64,000 bases of DNA from an uncultured Lachnospiraceae bacterium (GCA_910583965.1 CAJUAE010000003.1:31024-95023); one strand, 5' to 3'. Counted from the stretch's first letter, positions 40,764 through 50,068 are shown. Notes: generated by a model not told the origin, from the letters alone. Made by a program: numbers and translations.

Positions 40764-42101
40764 ATGGAAAATAGAACCAAGAAACCGATTGTGGCTATCG
40801 TGGGAAGACCAAATGTAGGAAAATCAACACTGTTTAATGCGATTGCGGGGGATAAGATTTCGATTGTGAAGGATACACCAGGCATCACCAGAGATCGTAT
40901 TTATGCAGATGTGAACTGGTTGAATTGGAATTTTACAATGATTGATACTGGTGGAATTGAACCAGATAGCAAAGATATTATTCTGTCGCAGATGCGTGAG
41001 CAGGCGCAGATAGCAATTGATACAGCAGATGTTATTATTTTTCTTGTCGATGTGCGGCAAGGACTAGTTGATGCGGATTCCAAGGTGGCAGATATGCTTA
41101 GAAGAAGCCGCAAGCCAGTAGTGCTGGTTGTGAACAAAGTGGATAGCTTTGCTAAAATGGAAGTAGACGTCTATGAATTTTATAATCTTGGTATTGGTGA
41201 ACCATATCCGATTTCATCTGTTAATAAATTGGGATTTGGTGAGATGCTGGATGCAGTGACAGCGCTGTTTGACAAGGAGACACTCACAGAGGAGGATGAC
41301 GACCGACCAAGAATTGCGATTGTGGGAAAACCAAATGTAGGAAAGTCTTCTATCATCAATAAAATTGCTGGTGAGAACCGTGTGATTGTATCTGATATCG
41401 CCGGAACGACGCGGGATGCTATCGATACAGAAATTATGTACAATAACAGAGAATATGTGCTGATTGACACGGCTGGTCTACGCCGTAAAAATAAAATCAA
41501 AGAAGAACTTGAGCGTTTTATGATTATTCGTACAGTGAGTGCGGTGGAACGCGCGGATGTAGTGGTTTTGGTGATTGATGCAGTGGAAGGGGTCACAGAG
41601 CAAGATGCCAAGATTGCTGGAATTGCTCATGACAGAGGAAAGGGTATTGTTATTGCAGTGAACAAGTGGGATGCCATCGAAAAGGATGATAAGACTATCT
41701 ATCGTTTTACAGAACGAGTGCGGAATACTCTTTCCTTTATGCTCTACGCGGAGATTGTTTTTATTTCTGCGGTTACAGGGCAGCGCTTAAACAAACTTTT
41801 TGAGACGATTGATATGGTGATTGAAAATCAATCCTTACGTATTTCGACAGGGGTTGTCAATGAGATTGTCACAGAGGCAGTGGCGTTACAGCAACCCCCT
41901 TCAGACAAGGGAAAGCGATTGAAAATCTTCTATACTACACAGGCAGGCGTAAAACCGCCAACATTTGTGGTGTTTGTCAATGACAAGGAATTGATGCATT
42001 TTTCATATACAAGATATCTTGAAAATAAGATACGAGAAGCGTTTGGATTCAAAGGGACATCTTTGAAATTTATTATCAGGGAACGCAAAGAGGATAAATA
42101 A
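40764..42101 (+). CDS. der: Ribosome biogenesis GTPase Der (EngA)
   Basis: Der is an essential GTPase with two tandem G domains and a C-terminal KH-like domain, required for maturation of the 50S subunit. Both P-loops are clear (GRPNVGKSTLFN near residue 14 and GKPNVGKSSIIN near 190), as are DTPGITRD/DIAGTTRD, NKVD and NKWD. The 445 residues are normal. The order DUF512-der-plsY-gpsA is typical of Clostridia. Confidence 0.97.
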   Translation: MENRTKKPIVAIVGRPNVGKSTLFNAIAGDKISIVKDTPGITRDRIYADVNWLNWNFTMIDTGGIEPDSKDIILSQMREQAQIAIDTADVIIFLVDVRQGLVDADSKVADMLRRSRKPVVLVVNKVDSFAKMEVDVYEFYNLGIGEPYPISSVNKLGFGEMLDAVTALFDKETLTEEDDDRPRIAIVGKPNVGKSSIINKIAGENRVIVSDIAGTTRDAIDTEIMYNNREYVLIDTAGLRRKNKIKEELERFMIIRTVSAVERADVVVLVIDAVEGVTEQDAKIAGIAHDRGKGIVIAVNKWDAIEKDDKTIYRFTERVRNTLSFMLYAEIVFISAVTGQRLNKLFETIDMVIENQSLRISTGVVNEIVTEAVALQQPPSDKGKRLKIFYTTQAGVKPPTFVVFVNDKELMHFSYTRYLENKIREAFGFKGTSLKFIIRERKEDK

Positions 42102-42124
42102 GATAGGAAAGGACTTTATATAAA

Positions 42125-42766
42125 ATGATTCGTTTCGTTTGCTTATTGATAGGTTATATTTTTGGTTGCTTTCAGACTTCCTATATTTATGGCAGACTGC
42201 ATGGCATTGACATTAGAAAATATGGAAGTGGAAATGCAGGCACAACAAATTCACTTCGCGTTCTTGGAAAAAAAGCAGGTGCAATTGTTTTATTTTGTGA
42301 TATTATTAAGACAGGACTTGCAATGACAGTTGTTCGGTTGTTGTTTCGAGAGCAGTACAATGATATTTTATATTTGTTGGTGATTTATGCGGCAGCAGGC
42401 GCAATTTTGGGACATAATTTTCCATTTTATCTTGGTTTTAAGGGTGGAAAAGGAATTGCCTGCACAGCAGGACTTGTGATTTTTTTTCACCCATATATGC
42501 TTATTCCACAGGTTATCACTTTCTTTGGAATTTTTTTTGCAACGCATTATGTGTCGTTGGGTTCGCTGGTGGTAGAGATTGTGCTGATTGCAGAGATGGT
42601 CATTTTTGGTCAGATGGGTGTGTGGGGCATGGATCAAGCTGCATTAAATGAACTTTATTTTGTGACAGTTCTCTTGGCAATACTTGCTTTTTGGGGACAT
42701 CGGGCAAATATCAAACGACTGTTACATAAGGAGGAAAGAAAGACATATTTAAACAAAAAAAATTAG
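42125..42766 (+). CDS. plsY: Acyl-phosphate:glycerol-3-phosphate acyltransferase
   Basis: PlsY transfers the acyl chain from acyl phosphate to glycerol 3-phosphate in the cytoplasmic membrane, the first step of phospholipid synthesis. Five membrane segments and the conserved loops GSGNAGTTNSLRVLGKKAG (about 39-57) and GHNFPFYLGFKGGKGIA (about 98-114) identify it. The substrate comes from the GpsA reaction, encoded 10 bases downstream. Confidence 0.96.
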   Translation: MIRFVCLLIGYIFGCFQTSYIYGRLHGIDIRKYGSGNAGTTNSLRVLGKKAGAIVLFCDIIKTGLAMTVVRLLFREQYNDILYLLVIYAAAGAILGHNFPFYLGFKGGKGIACTAGLVIFFHPYMLIPQVITFFGIFFATHYVSLGSLVVEIVLIAEMVIFGQMGVWGMDQAALNELYFVTVLLAILAFWGHRANIKRLLHKEERKTYLNKKN

Positions 42767-42776
42767 GGGGTTTACT

Positions 42777-43790
42777 ATGGCAAAGATAGGAATGATTGGA
42801 GCGGGGAGTTGGGGGACTGCGCTGTCAGTGCTTCTGCACAATAATGGACATGATGTCACTGTATGGTCGGCATTAAAAGAGGAAATACAAATGCTGGATA
42901 GAGAACATGAGCATAAAGATAAACTTCCGGGTGTAAAGCTTGCAGAGGACATTTTATTTACGACTATACTTGAACAAGCTGTAAAGGACAAGGATATTTT
43001 GGTACTTGCGGTGCCATCTTCATTTACAAGGACTACAGCGCATAATATGAGAGGTCTTGTGACAGAAGGACAAATTATTGTAAATGTGGCAAAGGGAATT
43101 GAAGAATCTTCTCTTATGACACTCTCACAAGTAATCGAGGATGAGATACCACAGGCAGATGTGGCAGTTTTGTCAGGCCCTTCCCATGCAGAGGAGGTTG
43201 GCAAGTGTATTCCAACAACGATTGTGGTAGGCGCAAAGACAAAGAAAACAGCGGAATTTATTCAATCTGTTTTTATGAGTGATGTATTTCGCGTTTATAC
43301 AAGCCCTGATGTGTTGGGAATTGAGCTTGGCGCGGCATTAAAAAATGTGGTTGCGTTGGCAGCAGGTATTGCGGATGGACTTGGCTATGGCGACAATACA
43401 AAGGCAGCGCTTATCACACGCGGTATCACAGAAATCGGAAGGCTTGGAATGGAGATGGGTGGCAAGTTTGAAACCTTCTGCGGACTGTCTGGCATTGGTG
43501 ATTTGATTGTGACTTGTGCGAGTATGCACAGCCGCAATAGGCGTGCCGGAATCCTTATCGGACAGGGGAAGACAATGGAGGAGGCGATGGCAGAGGTCAA
43601 GATGGTTGTCGAGGGCGTGTATTCGGCAAAAGCGGCAATGCGTCTTGCGAAAAAGTATGATGTCGAGCTTCCAATTATTGAGCAGGTGAACGAAGTCTTA
43701 TTTAATGGAAAACCAGCTGCTGCTGCAGTGAAAGATTTGATGATACGTGATAAGAAAATTGAAATTGCGCACGATGAGAACTGGGGTTAA
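42777..43790 (+). CDS. gpsA: Glycerol-3-phosphate dehydrogenase (NAD(P)+)
   Basis: GpsA reduces dihydroxyacetone phosphate to glycerol 3-phosphate for phospholipids. The nucleotide-binding GAGSWGTAL (7-15), VAKGIEE, VLSGPSHAEEV and the catalytic ALKNVVALAAGI region with Lys are present. 337 residues is normal. GGGGGG lies nine bases before the ATG. It forms an operon with der and plsY, and the next gene starts 11 bases after it. Confidence 0.97.
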   Translation: MAKIGMIGAGSWGTALSVLLHNNGHDVTVWSALKEEIQMLDREHEHKDKLPGVKLAEDILFTTILEQAVKDKDILVLAVPSSFTRTTAHNMRGLVTEGQIIVNVAKGIEESSLMTLSQVIEDEIPQADVAVLSGPSHAEEVGKCIPTTIVVGAKTKKTAEFIQSVFMSDVFRVYTSPDVLGIELGAALKNVVALAAGIADGLGYGDNTKAALITRGITEIGRLGMEMGGKFETFCGLSGIGDLIVTCASMHSRNRRAGILIGQGKTMEEAMAEVKMVVEGVYSAKAAMRLAKKYDVELPIIEQVNEVLFNGKPAAAAVKDLMIRDKKIEIAHDENWG

Positions 43791-43801
43791 GGAGGACTGT
43801 G

Positions 43802-44752
43802 ATGACAGCGTTATTGGAAAGGGTTCGTTCCCGTATTGAAGAATTGAACATGGATTTTCAATTTATTAAAGTTATTAAAACAAAGATGAATGGGATTGAA
43901 CAAGAAACATGGCTTTTGGAATATGAAGGTACGCAGTTTGTTTTTGTACATGGTCAAAAGAATGTTGTTTTGGGCTGGGATACAGAATGCCCTTTGAGTG
44001 AAGGATTATTACAAGGACTACAAGAAGAATTTGCCTCTGGTAAGGAATATTATCAGGAGAAATTAGAAGATTTGCGAGAATATTATCAGGATGAAACACA
44101 AAAAGCAAATGCCGCAGGTGATTCGGCAAAAGCAGAAGCATTGTCATTGGCGCTGGCTGAGGAGGAAAAAGATATTAAGGAAAATGGATATTTGAGTTGG
44201 GAGGATTTTCTAGCGAAATGGAATGCATATTTGTCTGAGTGCGTTTCTCCGCTACGCACGGCTGACATTGGTGATATGATTGTAGAAGTGGATAGCCGCT
44301 ACATTGAATGTGATATGCCATCATTAGAAGATGCCGTTCGTTCTTTAAAAGAAGGTCCTTTTACATTGGCAACAGAAGATGAATGGGAATATCTTTGTAA
44401 TGGTGGCACACGTACATTTTTTCGTTGGGGTGATATCTTAAATAATGACATACGTGATGAAATTTTTCAAATAGGTGCTGCTGTTAGTTATGAAAAAGAG
44501 ATACAATCCTCTGTATTGAATCAGAATAATATGCTAGGGTTATTTATTGCCTATGATTCTTATAAATACGAGATTATTGATAATACACTGTATACAAAAG
44601 GTGGTGATGGTGGGTGCTCTCTTTGCGGCGGTGATGGACCCATATATGTGCTACCTTGTTATTCTGCTTTTTATCGAAATTTATATCACGATTATGGTCA
44701 TGGGCTATCGCAAAATTATTATAGCTATCGGCGTATTATTCGATTAACATAA
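43802..44752 (+). CDS. FGE/C-type-lectin-fold-like protein of unknown function
   Basis: This 316-residue protein has an N-terminal mixed region, a charged coiled coil (about 75-140), and a C-terminal part that resembles the formylglycine-generating enzyme/SUMF1 fold: TLATEDEWEYLCNGGTRTFF with RWGD, then NNMLGLFIAYDSYKYEIID, and a final YRRIIRL, matching the EAEWEYAARGG...NGLYDM...GFR skeleton. The Gly/Cys-rich GGDGGCSLCGGDG is unusual and the catalytic Cys arrangement of true FGE is not evident, so enzymatic activity is doubtful. The ATG at 43802 has GGAGG six bases upstream. It is inserted between gpsA and a MoxR/VWA pair. What it binds is unknown. Confidence 0.6.
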   Translation: MTALLERVRSRIEELNMDFQFIKVIKTKMNGIEQETWLLEYEGTQFVFVHGQKNVVLGWDTECPLSEGLLQGLQEEFASGKEYYQEKLEDLREYYQDETQKANAAGDSAKAEALSLALAEEEKDIKENGYLSWEDFLAKWNAYLSECVSPLRTADIGDMIVEVDSRYIECDMPSLEDAVRSLKEGPFTLATEDEWEYLCNGGTRTFFRWGDILNNDIRDEIFQIGAAVSYEKEIQSSVLNQNNMLGLFIAYDSYKYEIIDNTLYTKGGDGGCSLCGGDGPIYVLPCYSAFYRNLYHDYGHGLSQNYYSYRRIIRLT

Positions 44753-44829
44753 AGATGTTGCAGAGAAGAAAGGGATGCGTAATTACAAGAAAATTTTGGA
44801 ATTAAAATATAGAAAGGAAAAGGTACAAA

Positions 44830-45645
44830 ATGGCAAACACAGAGTTTAACAGTACACAAGATTATGTGGCAAGTGAGGAGCTTCTCGCAAGCGTAAATGT
44901 TGCGATTGCACTGCAAAAACCACTTTTAATCAAAGGAGAGCCAGGAACAGGCAAGACCATGCTTGCACAGGCAGTTGCAAATTCGCTCGGCAAGAAACTT
45001 ATCATATGGAACATTAAGTCCACAACAAAAGCCCAAGATGGTTTGTATATGTATGATACAATCCAACGACTCTACGATGGACAGTTTGGTGTGGAAGGGG
45101 TTGATGATATCGCGAGGTATATCAAACTTGGAAAACTTGGCGAGGCTTTTGAGAGCGATGAGCAAGTGATTTTATTGATTGACGAGATTGACAAGGCGGA
45201 TTTGGAGTTTCCAAATGACTTGCTCTGGGAGCTTGATCAGATGGAATTCTATATCCATGAGACAAAACGTACAGTTAAGGCAAAGCATCGCCCAATTGTA
45301 ATTATTACCTCCAATGCAGAAAAAGAACTTCCAGATGCATTTTTGAGGAGATGTATCTTCCACTATATTGATTTTCCAGATGCAGAACTGATGGAGGAGA
45401 TTATTAAGACACATTATCCTAATGTTGAGGAAAATCTGATGAAAAATGCGATGCAAGTATTTTATGATATTCGCGCGTTGCGTGATGTGCGCAAAAAACC
45501 AAGCACTTCAGAGTTGATTGACTGGATTAATGCATTACAGATTGGTGGTATTTCAGCAGATACATTGCGGTCAAAGTTGCCGTTTGTCGGTGTCGTTGTA
45601 AAAAAGGATGAGGATTTGGAGACAGTGCGGCAAGAGATTCACTAA
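44830..45645 (+). CDS. MoxR family AAA+ ATPase
   Basis: This is a MoxR-type AAA+ ATPase of 271 residues with Walker A GEPGTGKTMLAQ (about 37-48), Walker B ILLIDEIDKAD (about 114-124), sensor 1 TSNAEKELPDAFLRRC and an arginine finger. MoxR proteins act as chaperones for assembly or metal loading of partner complexes, nearly always with a VWA-domain protein encoded next door, as here. GAAAGG precedes the start. The substrate is unknown. Confidence 0.9.
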   Translation: MANTEFNSTQDYVASEELLASVNVAIALQKPLLIKGEPGTGKTMLAQAVANSLGKKLIIWNIKSTTKAQDGLYMYDTIQRLYDGQFGVEGVDDIARYIKLGKLGEAFESDEQVILLIDEIDKADLEFPNDLLWELDQMEFYIHETKRTVKAKHRPIVIITSNAEKELPDAFLRRCIFHYIDFPDAELMEEIIKTHYPNVEENLMKNAMQVFYDIRALRDVRKKPSTSELIDWINALQIGGISADTLRSKLPFVGVVVKKDEDLETVRQEIH

Positions 45646-45677
45646 CAGTTTGTCAGAACATAGAATGAGGGAAAAGA

Positions 45678-46883
45678 ATGTTTTCTAAATTTTTCTATAC
45701 GTTAAAAGAAAAGGGACTTGAAATTTCACTGGGCGAGTGGCTTGACTTGCAGGAGGCGCTTGACAAAGGGCTTTGCGAGAGTTCGCTAACACAGTTTTAC
45801 TATGTGGCAAGAATGATTCTTGTCAAGAGCGAGACGGAATTTGACAAGTTCGACATGGCGTTTGAGGAGTGTTTCAAGGGTGTAAAGACCGAGACAGAAG
45901 TTGGTAAAAATATGCTTCGCTGGCTTGACAAGTCTGATATGATGGAGCTTGCCCACGAGGAGGCGAGGAAGCACCTAAACCAAGTGGAAGAAATCCAAGT
46001 GGATAAAGAAGATGTGGAACAAAAATTTAAACAACGTCTAAAAGACCAGAATGAGGAGCATAACGGAGGAAGTTTTTGGATTGGGACTATGGGAAAGACT
46101 TCCTTTGGAAATATGGGTGGAAATGTTGGTGGCGTGCGTGTCGGCGGTCAGACAGGCTATCAATCAGCATTCGCTGTAGTTGGTGCACGCAAATACAGAG
46201 ATTTCAGAGACGATAAAGTAATTGACAACCGACAGTTTCAGATGGCACTGCGGCGATTGCGACAGTTTTCTACAAAGCTCGATATTCCAAAGTCGGAACT
46301 AGATATTGACCAGACAATTGATAAGACTTGTAACAATGGTGGTTATTTGCAGATTGAGATGATGAAACCGCGCAAAAATGCAGTAAAGCTATTGCTTTTA
46401 ATGGACTCTGGCGGAACAATGATTCCATATACAAGATTGATGAATGATTTGTTTCAGTCTGTTAATAAGTCCAATCATTTTAAGGATGTAAAAGTATACT
46501 ATTTTCATAATTGCATCTATTCAAAGCTGTATAAGACACCAGAGTGTGAGAATGGAGACTGGATTGACACAGAGTGGATGTTTCGCAATGTCGGCAGTGA
46601 TTATAAGGTTATTATTGTAGGAGATGCAGCGATGGCACCAGAGGAGCTTTATTCTAACACTGGTAATTACAGGGGACCAAATGGTGGATTATCTGGCTTT
46701 GAATGGTTACATTTAATGAAACGACATTACAAAAAGATTGTGTGGATGAATCCAAAGATGGCGCCGGGCAGAGCGCCGTGGCGCGAGGCGGAGACTGCGG
46801 TGAAAGAGATATTTCCTATGTATAAGCTGACCGTAAAAGGGTTAAATGAAGCGATGGTTAAGCTGATGGCGAATAAACAGTGA
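45678..46883 (+). CDS. VWA domain protein (CoxE-like), partner of the MoxR ATPase
   Basis: The 401-residue protein has an N-terminal helical CoxE-like region (about 1-120), a Gly-rich linker (about 130-165), and a C-terminal von Willebrand factor A domain. The metal-binding MIDAS motif reads LLMDSGGTM, a variant of DxSxS with Gly at the third position, which is also seen in related sequences. It has no signal peptide, so it is probably cytoplasmic. It lies 32 bases after the MoxR gene and should be its working partner. Confidence 0.85.
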   Translation: MFSKFFYTLKEKGLEISLGEWLDLQEALDKGLCESSLTQFYYVARMILVKSETEFDKFDMAFEECFKGVKTETEVGKNMLRWLDKSDMMELAHEEARKHLNQVEEIQVDKEDVEQKFKQRLKDQNEEHNGGSFWIGTMGKTSFGNMGGNVGGVRVGGQTGYQSAFAVVGARKYRDFRDDKVIDNRQFQMALRRLRQFSTKLDIPKSELDIDQTIDKTCNNGGYLQIEMMKPRKNAVKLLLLMDSGGTMIPYTRLMNDLFQSVNKSNHFKDVKVYYFHNCIYSKLYKTPECENGDWIDTEWMFRNVGSDYKVIIVGDAAMAPEELYSNTGNYRGPNGGLSGFEWLHLMKRHYKKIVWMNPKMAPGRAPWREAETAVKEIFPMYKLTVKGLNEAMVKLMANKQ

Positions 46884-46929
46884 TAAATGTAAAAAGGGAA
46901 TTATTTACATAAGAGAGAAGGACAAAGAG

Positions 46930-47322
46930 ATGGAAAAGAAAGCACCTGAGAGAAAGGTACAATTGCGTGAGGGTGATGTTTTTTACGTCTATGATAAGAG
47001 AATTAATAAGTGTATCAAAGAGGACTGTGAGGGGATAGTAAAATATGGTCTTACTCTCAAAGTGATGATGCCAAATGGCGATACACTCAACACATATGAG
47101 TGCAATAAATGTCATATGAAATACACAGCGTATCCAAATTATGTGCGCCTGATAGAAACTAGTGAACTGACTATCTATAATCGAAATGCAGTGGAGGCAC
47201 GTGACCAGAAACGCGCTGTAGATGCGATAAAACATGCTGGTAAAGGGAAAAGAAAACCATTTAGGTACAAGACAAAACGCAAATTAAGACAGCAATCTCA
47301 AAAAAAGAACAGTAAACAATAA
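46930..47322 (+). CDS. Small Cys-rich, basic-tailed hypothetical protein
   Basis: The 130-residue protein has four cysteines that could form a zinc ribbon (Cys28, Cys33, Cys58, Cys61; CIKEDC and CNKCH) and a very basic C-terminal tail (GKGKRKPFRYKTKRKLRQ). This suggests nucleic-acid binding, but no family is recognised. It follows the VWA gene by 46 bases and may be the last gene of that operon. A large hairpin/terminator structure follows. Confidence 0.65.
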   Translation: MEKKAPERKVQLREGDVFYVYDKRINKCIKEDCEGIVKYGLTLKVMMPNGDTLNTYECNKCHMKYTAYPNYVRLIETSELTIYNRNAVEARDQKRAVDAIKHAGKGKRKPFRYKTKRKLRQQSQKKNSKQ

Positions 47323-47334
47323 TGATAATTATAC

Positions 47335-47498
47335 AAAAGAATCATAACTGGAAAAAGGGGTTCTTTCTCATGTTTGGATACGCTGTCATGTTCATTTTTG
47401 ATGGAATATTAGATTTCCAGCAAAATTTGAAATATTGGCAGAGATGAAATATCCAAAGTTAAGAAAGAACCGAAAAAGGACAGTTATGGTTCTTTTTT
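47335..47498 (+). ncRNA. Nested long hairpin ending in a T-run (structured RNA or terminator)
   Basis: The outer arms (AAAAGAATCATAACTG at 47335-47350 and CAGTTATGGTTCTTTT at 47481-47496) pair almost completely. Inside, GGTTCTTTCT (47359-47368) pairs with AGAAAGAACC (47462-47471), and TTTGGATA (47373-47380) with TATCCAAA (47450-47457). A T-run ends the structure. It is far larger than a normal terminator and may be a structured RNA, a MITE that supplies a terminator, or a leader of spoIVA. Confidence 0.55.
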
Positions 47499-47586
47499 TG
47501 TGTGTGGATGCATAAATTTAAGTAGGAAAAAAGAAAAACATTTTTATTGAAACAAGTACGATTTTAAGATAGGAAAGGGGAAAGCA

Positions 47587-49089
47587 ATGGGTCAGCTTGA
47601 CGGAAACCAAGAATTTAATTTATACAGGGATATTAGTCAACGCACCGGCGGGGAAATTTATATCGGTGTAGTGGGACCTGTCAGAACAGGAAAATCCACT
47701 TTTATAAAACGATTTATGGATTTGATGGTACTGCCACAGATTGAAAATGAGCATGAGAGGACGCGCACGCAAGATGAACTGCCGCAGAGTAGTGGCGGAC
47801 GCACAATTACGACAACAGAACCCAAATTTATACCAAAAGAGGCAGCACAGATAGAAATTAGTGATGGCATTGATGTGAAAGTGCGCTTGATTGATTGTGT
47901 TGGTTATATGGTGGAGGGCGCTGCAGGACATATGGAGGAAGATGTGGAGCGCATGGTCAAGACACCATGGTCTAAGGAGGAAATTCCTTTTACACAAGCG
48001 GCAGAGATAGGGACCAGAAAAGTGATACAAGATCACTCTACGATTGGAATTGTTGTGACAACAGATGGTAGCTTTGGAGAAATACCACGCAATTCTTATA
48101 GGGCTGCTGAAGAACAGACCATCACAGAGCTTAAGGAACTTGGAAAACCTTTTGTGGTACTTGTAAACACGACCAAGCCATATTCTGAGGATGCAAAAGA
48201 GATTGCCACAGAATTGGAAAAGAAATATATCGTTAAGGCAATTCCGGTGAATATTGAACAACTTAGAAGAGATGATATCACAATGATATTAGAACAAGTA
48301 ATGTATGAGTTTCCTGTATCTGTTATTGAGTTTTATACACCAAAGTGGATGGATGTTATGGAGATCGATAATCCAATGAAAAAAGAAGTAATCGATAAGT
48401 TACATATTATTATGGATAAAGTCAGAACAGTGCGCGATTTAGTAGAAAAGGATTTTAGTCAGCTGCTTGAGAAAGACAGTGAGTATATCAAGCGTTGCAA
48501 ATATGATAAAGTAAATATTGCAGATGGTTCGGCAGCCTTTTTGTTAGAAGGTGACACAAAATATTACTATGAATTGTTAAGTTCTATGACAGGTGAAAAT
48601 GTATCAGGAGAGTATCAGCTCATGCAGCTTTTATCCAGCTTGGCAGATATGAAGCGGGAATATAAAAAGGTTCTAAATGCGCTGGAGAGTGTCAGACAAA
48701 AGGGCTATGGCGTTGTCACGCCAGAGCGCGACGAAATTATGTTGGAGAATCCAACACTTATCAAACATGGTAATAAATTTGGTGTGAAAATAAAAGCGCA
48801 AAGCCCGTCAATACATATGATTAAGGCAAATATTGAGACAGAAATCGCGCCGATTGTTGGTACGCAGCAGCAGGCGCAAGACTTAATTAGTTATATTTCA
48901 GATGCAGAAACTTCCAAGGAAGGAATTTGGGAGACAAATATTTTTGGAAAGACGGTAGAGCAGTTAGTTAACGATGGCATTACAAGTAAAGTTTCTATGA
49001 TTGGTGAGGAGAGCCAGATCAAATTGCAAGATACCATGCAGAAGATTGTCAATGATTCTAATGGGGGAATGGTCTGCATTATTATATAA
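47587..49089 (+). CDS. spoIVA: Stage IV sporulation protein A (coat morphogenetic ATPase)
   Basis: SpoIVA polymerises on the forespore surface using ATP and is the base on which the spore coat is built. The P-loop GVVGPVRTGKSTFIKRFM (about 27-44), the conserved RTRTQDELPQSSGG and TTTEPKFIPKEA, and the closing VSMIGEESQIKLQDTMQKIVN are typical. The 500 residues match the family (492 in Bacillus). In Bacillus it is sigma-E controlled and lies near gpsA; here four extra genes separate them. AGGAAAGGGG precedes the start. I could not find a convincing sigma-E promoter. Confidence 0.97.
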   Translation: MGQLDGNQEFNLYRDISQRTGGEIYIGVVGPVRTGKSTFIKRFMDLMVLPQIENEHERTRTQDELPQSSGGRTITTTEPKFIPKEAAQIEISDGIDVKVRLIDCVGYMVEGAAGHMEEDVERMVKTPWSKEEIPFTQAAEIGTRKVIQDHSTIGIVVTTDGSFGEIPRNSYRAAEEQTITELKELGKPFVVLVNTTKPYSEDAKEIATELEKKYIVKAIPVNIEQLRRDDITMILEQVMYEFPVSVIEFYTPKWMDVMEIDNPMKKEVIDKLHIIMDKVRTVRDLVEKDFSQLLEKDSEYIKRCKYDKVNIADGSAAFLLEGDTKYYYELLSSMTGENVSGEYQLMQLLSSLADMKREYKKVLNALESVRQKGYGVVTPERDEIMLENPTLIKHGNKFGVKIKAQSPSIHMIKANIETEIAPIVGTQQQAQDLISYISDAETSKEGIWETNIFGKTVEQLVNDGITSKVSMIGEESQIKLQDTMQKIVNDSNGGMVCIII

Positions 49090-49115
49090 AATATGGAAGA
49101 CCAGAGTAGTCTGTT

Positions 49116-49156
49116 CAGACTGTCAAAAAAGTCAGCATTGTCTGGCTTTTTTTTGA
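49116..49156 (+). terminator. Terminator after spoIVA
   Basis: AAAAAAGTCAG pairs with CTGGCTTTTTT around a six-base loop and runs into a T-tract. Confidence 0.85.
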
Positions 49157-49642
49157 TATAATAAAACCAGAGGCGATAGACATGCTGAAAAAAGAAAAAT
49201 TAGAAAGAAATTGACAGTGCTGTGGATTTTATTCATACATACGATTTTGTGGGAGACAGATGCCCCAGTCCGAACTAAAAAACCAAAGCTAAAAGGAAAA
49301 GCATTATGAGAATGTGCATAACAAACGATTCTGTCCTGCGAACAGAGTTACCCACAACTCCATAAGACAGCCAATTATACATATTCCCACAATGTTGATG
49401 ACTACGGAATCTTTCTTTTATATTTCATCATTGCGATCCGGTCGGGAATATAGCATGATTTTGGTACTACGAATAGTGAACAATCGGGATTGGAATACAT
49501 AAAAGGGATGTTAAAAGTTATTGACACAATGTTAATTTTCAGAAACCTATGAAATGTGTGTCAATATTGACAAATTGACAACCTAAATTACTTGAAGCCA
49601 AATAAATTATATTGTAGGCTAGAAAAAAGGAGGCAATGTGAG
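49157..49642. other. Non-coding spacer with operator-like repeats
   Basis: No convincing gene lies here; a 62-codon open frame at 49314 has no support. At 49559-49572 is the palindrome TGTCAATATTGACA, followed at once by another TTGACA half-site, with a further TTGACA near 49520. These may be binding sites for the adjacent XRE regulator, and the TTGACA units could double as -35 boxes. Confidence 0.45.
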
Positions 49643-50068
49643 ATGAAATTCAACGAAAAATTATTAAAACTTAGGAAAGAAAAAGGACTCTCCCAAGAAG
49701 AACTGGGAATGGAAATGCAGGTATCAAGACAAACAGTTTCAAAGTGGGAGGCAGGGCAGTCATACCCAGATTTTACTAGATTGGTCATGTTAAGTGATTT
49801 CTTTGACATGACTTTAGATGAACTTGTGAAGGATATTGATGTGCAGGAAGTAAGAGAAAATTCTTTTACAAATGAGAAAATAGATTCTATTTATAGAGTT
49901 TCTCAAGACGTGAATTCTATTTTTCAGAATAGAACTCTCAAAGATATTATAAAAGGGATAAAGTGGTTTATAGTGGGCAGTTTTATATTTCTATGCTTAG
50001 TTATAGTAGTTTCTCTTATACTGCATTTTATTTATCCAGAATCCAATGTATTTTGGCGTACCTATTAA
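49643..50068 (+). CDS. XRE family regulator with C-terminal membrane helix
   Basis: The 141-residue protein begins with a Cro/CI-type helix-turn-helix (FNEKLLKLRKEKGLSQEELG and MQVSRQTVSKWEAGQSYPDF, about 2-60), followed by a short linker and one hydrophobic helix (about 113-132, FIVGSFIFLCLVIVVSLIL). It is thus a membrane-tethered regulator of a kind common in Clostridia. The ATG at 49643 has AGGAGG upstream. The end, just beyond the membrane segment, is abrupt, so a truncated C-terminal domain is possible. It may regulate itself through the palindrome near 49559. Confidence 0.85.
   Translation: MKFNEKLLKLRKEKGLSQEELGMEMQVSRQTVSKWEAGQSYPDFTRLVMLSDFFDMTLDELVKDIDVQEVRENSFTNEKIDSIYRVSQDVNSIFQNRTLKDIIKGIKWFIVGSFIFLCLVIVVSLILHFIYPESNVFWRTY

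Noticed and set aside
43802..44752. Diversity-generating retroelement target protein (C-type-lectin fold)
   Set aside because: The fold type would fit, but no reverse transcriptase, accessory gene or template repeat is seen nearby.
47500..47586. Sigma-E promoter for spoIVA
   Set aside because: The best -10 candidate (AGTACGAT at 47555) matches only partly and no suitable ATATT box lies at the right distance.
49157..49560. Degraded gene or transposase remnant after spoIVA
   Set aside because: Translated pieces in all frames are short and broken by stops, and none resembles a family I know.
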